NCBI GenBank assembly: GCA_030693565.1 | Contig: JAUYAJ010000693.1 | Location: forward strand, 1 to 8,083 | Direction: 5' to 3' | Length of the DNA: 8,083 nt | From: Rubrivivax sp. | GTDB taxonomy: Bacteria > Pseudomonadota > Gammaproteobacteria > Burkholderiales > Burkholderiaceae_C | Shown here: in pieces, positions 1 to 5,459 of the stretch | Layout: the number at the start of each line of letters is the position of its first letter | Position numbering within the stretch: the first letter of the stretch is position 1 | The notes under the pieces: generated by a model | What the model saw: the letters and a program-made list of their open reading frames with translations, nothing else | What the model was told of the DNA's origin: nothing | Database searches by the model: none | Translations under genes and position numbers: made by a program

Positions 1-900
1 TCAGGGCCGAGTGCCCTCGCGCGGCAGCGTGAGCGTGAAGCTGCTGCCGCGCCCCCAAACGCTCTCCACTGCCACCTCACCGCCCATCAGCTTTGCCAGG
101 CGCTGGCAGATCGCCAGGCCCAGGCCCGTGCCTTCGTGGCTGCGTGCCGGGCTGGCGTCGAGTTGCCGAAACGGCAGGAACAGCGACGCCAAATCGTCAG
201 GCCGGATGCCCATGCCGGTGTCGCTGACGCAGATCTGCACGCCGGCGGGGCAGGGCGTCACTTGCAGCGCCACCTCGCCGTGCTCGGTGAACTTGATGGC
301 GTTGCCCAGCAGGTTGAGCAGCACTTGTTCGACACGGCGGACATCGCCGACAGCGCGGCCGCGCAGCGGCGCGATCGCGGTGCGCAGTGCCAGGCCTTTC
401 TGCGCCGCCAGCGGCGCGACGATGCCCAAGGACTTGGCGATCGAGGCGTCAAGGTCGAAAGGCGCGCAATCGACCAGCAGTTCACCGGCCTCGATCTTCG
501 AGATGTCGAGCACGTCGTTGATCAGCGCCAGCAGGTGGCGCGCGCTGCCTTGCACCATGCCGAGCTGCTTGTCCTGCTCATCGTTGAGGGGCCCGGTCAG
601 GCGCTGGCGCAGGATGCCGCTGAAGCCGATGATCGAGTTCAGCGGCGTGCGCAATTCGTGCGACATGGTCGCCAGGAAGGCCGACTTCAGCCGGTCTGCC
701 TGCTCGGCGCGCTGCTTGGCAACGGACAGCTCGGCGTTGGCGCGCGCCAGTTCGCGCTGCACGTTGACCAACTCGTTGTTGGTGCGGCTCAGCGCTTCGT
801 AAAATTGTTCGTCGGGACGCTTGAGCGCGTCCATGGACGCAGCCTCGCCCGCGCCGGTCAGGTGCGTCGAAAAGGGCGAAGAGGGAAGTGGCGGCTTCAT
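1..900 (-). CDS. Soluble sensor histidine kinase without a sensor domain
   Basis: Autophosphorylating histidine kinase that should pass phosphate to a response regulator not present in the window. With the ATG at 900 the protein has 299 residues. Residues about 31-72 look like a coiled coil, followed by a HisKA dimerisation domain with the H-box SHELRTPLN (phospho-acceptor His81) and a HATPase_c domain with N-box LLNLLGNAIKF (Asn200), G1 box DTGMG (227-231), F box (FLPF, 241-244) and G2 box GTGLGLA (257-263). All catalytic boxes are intact. There is no transmembrane segment, PAS, GAF or receiver domain, so it is probably cytoplasmic and takes its signal from a partner. The start is uncertain: ATG 900 lies 1 nt after the stop of the cobalamin gene (TGA-G-ATG); an in-frame TTG at 909 also exists; ATG 834 has a better ribosome site (GAGG, 8 nt upstream) and would give 277 residues. 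The stop is TGA at 3-1. Family call is very secure; the partner is inferred. Confidence 0.95.
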   Translation of the reverse strand: MKPPLPSSPFSTHLTGAGEAASMDALKRPDEQFYEALSRTNNELVNVQRELARANAELSVAKQRAEQADRLKSAFLATMSHELRTPLNSIIGFSGILRQRLTGPLNDEQDKQLGMVQGSARHLLALINDVLDISKIEAGELLVDCAPFDLDASIAKSLGIVAPLAAQKGLALRTAIAPLRGRAVGDVRRVEQVLLNLLGNAIKFTEHGEVALQVTPCPAGVQICVSDTGMGIRPDDLASLFLPFRQLDASPARSHEGTGLGLAICQRLAKLMGGEVAVESVWGRGSSFTLTLPREGTRP

Positions 901-901
901 C

Positions 902-1987
902 TCAGGCAAGCGGGCCTTCCAGGCGGTTCATCAGCGTGACCGACTGCGCGGCGTCGGCCGCGCTGCCGTCGGCGCCGAGCTTTCGCCACAGGTCCGGGTC
1001 CAGGTTGAAGGGATAGCCGCCAACCAGGATCCTGACCCCGGCACAGCGCGGCGACTGCCGCACCGCGTCGATCAGCGCCTGGACCGCCGGCAGGTGGTAG
1101 CCGATGGTGGCCGAAACTGCCAGCACCTGCGCCGGCAGCTCGGCCAGCGTCTGCACGATGCTGGGCGTGGGCACGTTGGCGCCCAGGTAGCGCGTGTGCC
1201 ATCCCGCCATCTCGAAGAAGTCGCACACCATGCGGGCGCCCAGTTCGTGCAGATCGCCAGCCACGCAGGCGGTCACGACGGTGCCGCGGGTCTTCTTCGC
1301 GGCGAAGACATGGGGGTAAAGCTGCGACATGACGAGCTGCGTGGCCGCGGTGCAGTAGTGTTCCTGGGCCACGATGATCTGGTTCAGCTGCCACAGCCGG
1401 CCGACTTCGCGTTGCGTGCTCTGGAAGACCTGCAGGTAGACGTCGCGCACCGAAGCGCCGCCCTCCACCGCGCCGAGCACGAGCCGGCTGGCCAGCTGGC
1501 GTTCGCCTTTCAGCAGCGCCTGCAGGTAGCTGCTGGCCAGCGCGGCCAGTGGCATGTCGGCGCTGATGAAGCTGGGCACCTGGTCGGCCATGCGCGGCAG
1601 TTGCTCGAGTGCGCCGTCGATGAAACTGCCGGCGAGCCGGCTGTGTGCGGGCGACAGTGCCAGCGGCAGCGCCTCGCGCATGTGAAGCAGCAGACTGGCG
1701 AGATCGTCGGCAGGCACACCGCGCCGTGCCAGCATGACCTTGGCCCAGCCCACGTAGTCGTCGAACAAGCCGCGGTGGTCGGCGGCCACGGCTTGCGCTA
1801 GATAGCCCAGGTGGTAGCCCGCGTCCTCCAGGCAGCGTTCGCGGCCGGCGCTGCCGTAGCGCTGTTGCAGCGCCGGGTTGCGTTGGAACTCGCGCGCCAC
1901 GATCTGCGCCGCCAGGCTGCTGCGGTGCCGGTTGATCGCCGCTGCAGCCTGTTGCTGCAGGGTCGGCATGGCCTCAGGAGCAGACAT
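902..1987 (-). CDS. Cobalamin (B12)-binding sensor-like protein, CarH-type B12 module without DNA-binding domain
   Basis: 361-residue cytoplasmic protein. Residues about 10-130 form an Ala/Leu-rich all-helical region I cannot name with certainty. Residues about 150-230 match the helical cap of methionine synthase/CarH-type B12 modules and carry W199-x9-E209-H210, the Wx9EH signature of CarH-type photoreceptors, where Trp and Glu surround the adenosyl group. Residues about 233-355 are a Rossmann-type B12 domain with DLHELG (245-250; His247 is the expected lower Co ligand), VSAT (291-294) and GG (323-324). The Trp-to-His247 distance (48) is close to that of Thermus CarH (46, recalled from the literature). 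No MerR helix-turn-helix and no enzymatic domain is present, so it probably signals by protein contact, most likely to the kinase gene 1 nt downstream. The start is ambiguous: ATG 1987 overlaps the ABM gene by 14 nt; GTG 2014 and ATG 1969 are also in frame, and none has a strong ribosome site. Cobalamin binding is well supported; light sensing is inference. Confidence 0.9.
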   Translation of the reverse strand: MSAPEAMPTLQQQAAAAINRHRSSLAAQIVAREFQRNPALQQRYGSAGRERCLEDAGYHLGYLAQAVAADHRGLFDDYVGWAKVMLARRGVPADDLASLLLHMREALPLALSPAHSRLAGSFIDGALEQLPRMADQVPSFISADMPLAALASSYLQALLKGERQLASRLVLGAVEGGASVRDVYLQVFQSTQREVGRLWQLNQIIVAQEHYCTAATQLVMSQLYPHVFAAKKTRGTVVTACVAGDLHELGARMVCDFFEMAGWHTRYLGANVPTPSIVQTLAELPAQVLAVSATIGYHLPAVQALIDAVRQSPRCAGVRILVGGYPFNLDPDLWRKLGADGSAADAAQSVTLMNRLEGPLA

Positions 1988-2366
1988 GTTCGAAGTGCCG
2001 GATCTCGGTTTCACCGCGCACCAGTTTCAATCCCTTCGGAATGCCTTTGTGCGACTCGCGGTAGTGCGTGCCATGGTGCCAATGCTTGAAGCTTGCCGCG
2101 TCGGTCCAATAGGTGACAAGCCAGATTTCCTGCGGCCGATCGAGCGGGCTGAAAACCTCCATGCGCACGAATCCATGCTGGTCGTCGACCTTGTGGGGAC
2201 GCCGCCGAAAGGCCTCCTTGACCTCGGCGGTCTTGTCGTTGGCGATGACGAACTTGCTCAGCGCCACGAAGTGGCTGCCCGCCGCCTGCGGCGCATGGGC
2301 CGCATCGGACATCGAATCAGGCACTGCCAGTTCAGGCGATTCAGTCGTCGATTGGGTGAGGTTCAT
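1974..2366 (-). CDS. Antibiotic biosynthesis monooxygenase (ABM) / IsdG-like fold protein
   Basis: 130-residue protein and first gene of the minus-strand signalling operon. Residues 1-30 are a polar, probably disordered extension; residues about 32-127 have the alternating strand/helix pattern of the dimeric alpha+beta-barrel ABM fold. Landmarks are FVALSKFVI (33-41), the HGFVRMEVF strand (64-72), the EIWLVTYW strand (80-87) and W96 with H106 ten residues later, the same Trp-to-His spacing as the W66/H76 pair of staphylococcal IsdG heme oxygenase. The catalytic Asn of IsdG (N7) appears to align with Ser37, so heme degradation is doubtful although heme or another ligand may still bind. The family also includes quinol monooxygenases, so substrate cannot be called. 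The ATG at 2366 is preceded by GGGA 9 nt upstream; its 3' end overlaps the cobalamin-protein gene, suggesting coupled expression. Fold assignment is good; function is unknown. Confidence 0.8.
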   Translation of the reverse strand: MNLTQSTTESPELAVPDSMSDAAHAPQAAGSHFVALSKFVIANDKTAEVKEAFRRRPHKVDDQHGFVRMEVFSPLDRPQEIWLVTYWTDAASFKHWHHGTHYRESHKGIPKGLKLVRGETEIRHFEHVCS

Positions 2367-2387
2367 CGAATGGCGTCCCGGCTGTGA

Positions 2388-2401
2388 ATTGACGAATCAA
2401 T
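2388..2401. promoter_or_regulatory. Candidate operator: 5-bp inverted repeat ATTGA-N4-TCAAT
   Basis: Perfect dyad ATTGACGAATCAAT centred 28 nt upstream of the ABM start codon, within the AT-richer part of the divergent spacer. Its location would let a bound regulator cover the 5' end or promoter of the minus-strand operon. It is short enough to arise by chance, and no regulator is encoded nearby with a known matching site, so this is only a candidate. Confidence 0.25.
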
Positions 2402-2482
2402 GCGGCCCCCTCTTTCGTCTGCATTCAAATCCGTCAGCCATCCAAAGCTCGTTGAATCCATCGGAGGGTGAATCGAGCTTAC

Positions 2483-2520
2483 CCTGCAATGGGCTGTTCG
2501 GGTTGCAGGCAATGCCCTGC
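2483..2520. repeat. Two mutually exclusive hairpins sharing a GCAGG arm
   Basis: CCTGCAA (2483-2489) can pair perfectly with TTGCAGG (2503-2509) around a 13-nt loop. The same GCAGG (2505-2509) can instead pair with CCTGC at 2516-2520 across a 6-nt loop. CCCTGC occurs at 2482 and 2515, so the middle arm has two competing partners. No U-run follows, so neither is a standard intrinsic terminator. If transcribed, it would lie in the 5' leader of the CoA-transferase operon, about 145-180 nt before the start codon. Function is unproven. Confidence 0.25.
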
Positions 2521-2652
2521 GCCAACCATGGTCACAGCCCGGAAAGTGACCAACCTTGGAACTGGCCGACCGTGCCGGGCAGCGGTACGGGCTCCGTCAG
2601 CGTGCTCGGGCACACTGCAGGCCATGGCGGCGCTGGCCCGCCAGCAAGTGAT

Positions 2653-2659
2653 GGTGGAG
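2653..2659 (+). promoter_or_regulatory. Ribosome binding site of the CoA-transferase gene
   Basis: GGTGGAG lies 5 nt before the ATG at 2665. It decides the start within a frame that stays open far upstream (to 2113): the family's conserved N-terminus begins directly after this ATG, and the upstream extension is antisense to the ABM gene and has no family resemblance. Confidence 0.7.
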
Positions 2660-2664
2660 CATCG

Positions 2665-3819
2665 ATGGGACCTCTGGATGGAATGCGCGTGATCGAACTG
2701 GCCAGCATCGGCCCGGGGCCAATGTGCGCGATGCTGCTGGCCGACCTGGGCGCCGACGTCGTGCGCATCGACCGCCTGGAGCCCAGCGGCCTGGGCCTGG
2801 CGATCGACAAACGATTCGACGTCAATGGCCGCAACCGACGCTCGCTGGCACTGGACCTGAAGACGGACGCTGGCCGCGACGTCGTGTTGCGGCTGGTGGA
2901 AGGCGCCGACGCCTTGATCGAAGGTTTTCGCCCCGGCGTTGCCGAGCGCCTGGGCCTGGGCCCCGACGCCTGCTTGGCGCGCAACCCGGCCCTGGTCTAC
3001 GGCCGCATGACCGGCTTTGGCCAGAGCGGGCCGCTGGCCCAGGCCGCCGGCCACGACCTCAACTACATCGCCCTCAGCGGCGCGCTGCACGCCATCGGGC
3101 CGGCTGGCGGCAAGCCGGTGCCGCCGCTGAACCTGGTGGGCGACTACGGTGGCGGCGCGCTCTACCTGGCTTTCGGGCTGATGGCGGCGCTGTTCGAGCG
3201 CCAGCGCTCGGGCCGTGGCCAGGTGGTCGACGCGGCGATGGTCGACGGCGCCGCATCGCTGGCGTCGATCTTCTACGGCATGCAAGCCGGCGGCAGCTGG
3301 GGCGCAGGCCGCGGCGACAACCTGCTCGATGGCGGCGCGCCGTTCTACGACACCTACGAGACCGTCGACGGCCGCCACGTCAGCATCGCCGCGCTCGAAC
3401 CCAAGTTCTTTGCCGAACTGGTGGCCCGGCTGGGGCTGGAGAGCCGCTATGTCCAGCGCCAGTACGACCGCCGGCTGTGGCCGCAGATGCGCGAGGCGAT
3501 CGCCGCCGTGCTGCGCACGCGCAGCCGCGACGACTGGTGCACCGCGCTCGAAGGCAGTGACGCCTGCTTCGCCCCGGTGCTGGACTTTGCCGAAGCGCCG
3601 CTGCACGCCCATGCGCAGGCGCGCCAGGCTTTCGTCACGCTGGACGGTGTGGTGCAACCCGCGCCGGCGCCGCGCTTCGGCCGCAGCCAACCGGCAACAC
3701 CGAAACCGGCACCGACGATCGGTGAGCACAGCGCCCAGGTGCTGGCCGAAGTCGGCTACAGCGAAGCCGAGATCGCGGCGCTGAAATCCGCTGGCGTGGT
3801 CGCCGGAGCCCTCGCATGA
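2665..3819 (+). CDS. Family III CoA-transferase, alpha-methylacyl-CoA racemase type
   Basis: 384-residue enzyme, full length for the AMACR/Mcr group. It should interconvert (R)- and (S)-2-methylacyl-CoA esters by 1,1-proton transfer, allowing branched-chain or sterol side-chain acyl-CoAs to enter beta-oxidation. The N-terminus MGPLDGMRVIEL and the ADLGADVVRID strand (26-36) are typical of the CaiB/BaiF fold. His130 (GHDLNY), Asp160 (LVGDYGGG) and Glu245 (ALEPKFF) correspond with a constant offset of four to the catalytic H126, D156 and E241 recalled for Mycobacterium tuberculosis MCR. This fits a racemase better than a true CoA-transferase, which would use the Asp as covalent nucleophile without the same His context. 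ATG 2665 has a good ribosome site. The gene is coupled by an ATGA overlap (3816-3819) to the Nudix-MBL gene, implying joint work on CoA esters. The exact substrate cannot be read from sequence. Confidence 0.93.
   Translation: MGPLDGMRVIELASIGPGPMCAMLLADLGADVVRIDRLEPSGLGLAIDKRFDVNGRNRRSLALDLKTDAGRDVVLRLVEGADALIEGFRPGVAERLGLGPDACLARNPALVYGRMTGFGQSGPLAQAAGHDLNYIALSGALHAIGPAGGKPVPPLNLVGDYGGGALYLAFGLMAALFERQRSGRGQVVDAAMVDGAASLASIFYGMQAGGSWGAGRGDNLLDGGAPFYDTYETVDGRHVSIAALEPKFFAELVARLGLESRYVQRQYDRRLWPQMREAIAAVLRTRSRDDWCTALEGSDACFAPVLDFAEAPLHAHAQARQAFVTLDGVVQPAPAPRFGRSQPATPKPAPTIGEHSAQVLAEVGYSEAEIAALKSAGVVAGALA
3805..3808 (+). promoter_or_regulatory. Ribosome binding site of the Nudix-MBL gene
   Basis: GGAG inside the last codons of the CoA-transferase gene, 7 nt before the ATG at 3816, supports this start and translational coupling through the ATGA overlap. 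Confidence 0.65.
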
Positions 3820-5459
3820 ACGCCGTCCACATCACCCCGGCCGACGCCCGGCTGGCCGCGTCGCTGCTGCTGGTGCGCGACAGCGACGCCGGTCTCGAAG
3901 TGCTGATGCTGCGCCGCGCCGAACGCGCCGGCGACCTGCGCAGCGGCGCCGCCGTCTTTCCCGGCGGGGTGCTCGACCCGCGCGACCGCGATGCCCACAG
4001 CCTGTGCCTGGGCGCCGATGACGCCGTACTGAGCGCGCGGCTGGGTTTGCCGGCAGGCGGACTCGACTATGCGGTGGCGGCGCTGCGCGAGTCGTTCGAG
4101 GAAGTCGGCCTGCTGCTGGCCGACCGCGAGGTCGATGCCCAGGCGCTACAGCCCTGGCGCGAGCGCCTGCAGCGCGGCCAGGCGTCGATGCGCGAGCTTT
4201 GCGATGCCTTTGAACTGCGGCTGGACTTGCGGGCCTTGGATTACCACAGCCACTGGCTGACACCGCCGGGCCTGCCGCGGCGCTTCGACACCCGCTTCTT
4301 CATTGCCCCGGCGCCGGCGCTGCAGACCGCTGTGCCCGACCTGGGCGAGGCGGTCGAGCTGATGTGGCTGACGCCGCTGGCGGCGATGCAGGCCGAACGC
4401 GGGCTCAAGCTGCTGCCGGTGACGCGGCGCACGCTGCAGGATCTGGCGCGCTTTGGCAACGCCGCCGATGCGATGGAAGAAGCGCGCGGCCGGCGCGACA
4501 TCCGTCTGACGATGCCGCGTGTGGGCGCCAGCCGCAAAGGCCCGCGCATCGTGCTGCCCGACGAACTGCCTTATGCCGAGCTGTCACGGCTGGACCCCGA
4601 CGGCCGCGGCGACGTCGCCTGCGAGATCGTGCCCGGTGTGGCCGTGCGGCTGTCGCCGCGTCTGCTGCGCGTGACGGCGCCGAACGCCGGCCCGATGACC
4701 GGGCCGGGCACCAACAGCTATCTCGTGGGCGACCCGCAAAACAATGAGTGGACGGTGATCGACCCCGGCCCGGTGGACGCCGAACATCTGCAGGCCATGC
4801 TGGCCGCAGCGCCGGGGCCGATCACGCGCATCCTCGTCACCCACACCCACCGCGACCACTCGCCTGGGGCCGCCGCGCTACATGCGGCCACCGGCGCGCC
4901 GGTCCATGGCCGCGTGGCCGACCACCCGCAGTGGCAGGACGACAGCTTCCAGGCCCAGCATGAACCGCAGCATGGTGAGCAGATCGTGCTCGGGCCCGAC
5001 GCCACGCTGCGCGTGATCCACACCCCCGGCCATGCGTCCAACCACTTGTGCTACTTGCTGGAGCAAGAGCGGCTGCTGTTCACCGGCGACCATGTGATGC
5101 AGGGCTCGACCGTCGTCATCAACCCGCCCGACGGCGACATGGCGGCCTACCTGCGCTCGCTGACCGAATTGCTCGACGAAGACCTGCAATGGCTGGCGCC
5201 GGGCCATGGCTTTCTGGTGGCCGATCCGCCGGCCGCGCTGCGCGCGCTGATCGCCCACCGACTGGCGCGCGAAGCCAAGGTGGCCGCGGCGCTGACAGCG
5301 CTGGGGCGCGGACCGATCGATGCCTTGCTGCCGCTGGTCTACGCCGATGTGCCGGCCCGCTTGTTCCCGATGGCGCTGCGCTCGCTGCTGGCCCATTTGC
5401 TCAAGCTGCAAGGCGACGGCCGGGCCGGCCGCGACGGTGAGGACTGGGTCGCGATCTAG
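3816..5459 (+). CDS. Nudix hydrolase - metallo-beta-lactamase fold fusion protein
   Basis: 547-residue two-enzyme fusion. Residues about 10-225 are a Nudix domain: FPGG (48-51) and, after an unusually long gap, the core REXXEEXG as R91-E92, E95-E96, G98. A long insertion between FPGG and REXXEE recalls eukaryotic NUDT19/RP2, a CoA diphosphatase. Residues about 270-470 are a metallo-beta-lactamase hydrolase resembling LACTB2: GPGTNSYLVG (296-305), HxHxDH (H343, H345, D347, H348), TPGH (His406), TGD (Asp425) and APGHG (His464), so a complete dinuclear metal site is present. Residues about 475-535 resemble the C-terminal winged-helix tail of LACTB2-like proteins. Human LACTB2 is an endoribonuclease, but related members cleave thioesters such as hydroxyacylglutathione. 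Coupling to an acyl-CoA racemase favours a CoA-derived substrate for at least the Nudix half. No signal peptide; probably cytosolic. Domain calls are strong; substrates are inferred. Confidence 0.92.
   Translation: MNAVHITPADARLAASLLLVRDSDAGLEVLMLRRAERAGDLRSGAAVFPGGVLDPRDRDAHSLCLGADDAVLSARLGLPAGGLDYAVAALRESFEEVGLLLADREVDAQALQPWRERLQRGQASMRELCDAFELRLDLRALDYHSHWLTPPGLPRRFDTRFFIAPAPALQTAVPDLGEAVELMWLTPLAAMQAERGLKLLPVTRRTLQDLARFGNAADAMEEARGRRDIRLTMPRVGASRKGPRIVLPDELPYAELSRLDPDGRGDVACEIVPGVAVRLSPRLLRVTAPNAGPMTGPGTNSYLVGDPQNNEWTVIDPGPVDAEHLQAMLAAAPGPITRILVTHTHRDHSPGAAALHAATGAPVHGRVADHPQWQDDSFQAQHEPQHGEQIVLGPDATLRVIHTPGHASNHLCYLLEQERLLFTGDHVMQGSTVVINPPDGDMAAYLRSLTELLDEDLQWLAPGHGFLVADPPAALRALIAHRLAREAKVAAALTALGRGPIDALLPLVYADVPARLFPMALRSLLAHLLKLQGDGRAGRDGEDWVAI

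Larger units (their letters stand above)
2367..2664. other. Divergent intergenic region, non-coding
   Basis: About 300 nt between the divergently read ABM gene and the CoA-transferase gene, expected to carry promoters for both operons. The part from about 2381 to 2480 is visibly richer in A+T than the surrounding genes, as promoters in high-GC genomes tend to be. I found no convincing sigma70 -35/-10 pair on either strand; TTGAAT at 2452-2457 (plus strand) lacks a good -10 partner at normal spacing. A short inverted repeat and a pair of alternative hairpins are listed separately. Open frames crossing this stretch (plus 2468-2692, and the upstream extension of the CoA-transferase frame) have no family resemblance and look fortuitous. 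Confidence 0.6.

Noticed and set aside
136..939. Plus-strand open frame of 267 codons antisense to the histidine kinase
   Set aside because: No motif content; the minus strand encodes all kinase boxes in order.
821..1801. Plus-strand open frame of 326 codons antisense to the cobalamin-protein gene
   Set aside because: Rich in Arg, Gln, Val and His with no family resemblance; a typical high-GC shadow of the minus-strand gene, which has clear B12 motifs.
2113..2664. Upstream extension of the CoA-transferase frame (184 extra codons)
   Set aside because: It runs antisense through the ABM gene and the intergenic spacer; the family N-terminus and a good ribosome site both place the start at 2665.
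2468..2692. Small plus-strand frame of 74 codons in the divergent spacer
   Set aside because: Overlaps the start of the racemase gene out of frame, has no convincing ribosome site and resembles no known small protein.
2479..3729. Minus-strand open frame of 416 codons antisense to the CoA-transferase
   Set aside because: Composition is low-complexity (Ala, Arg, Gln, Val, His) with no motifs, while the plus strand encodes a complete racemase with catalytic residues.
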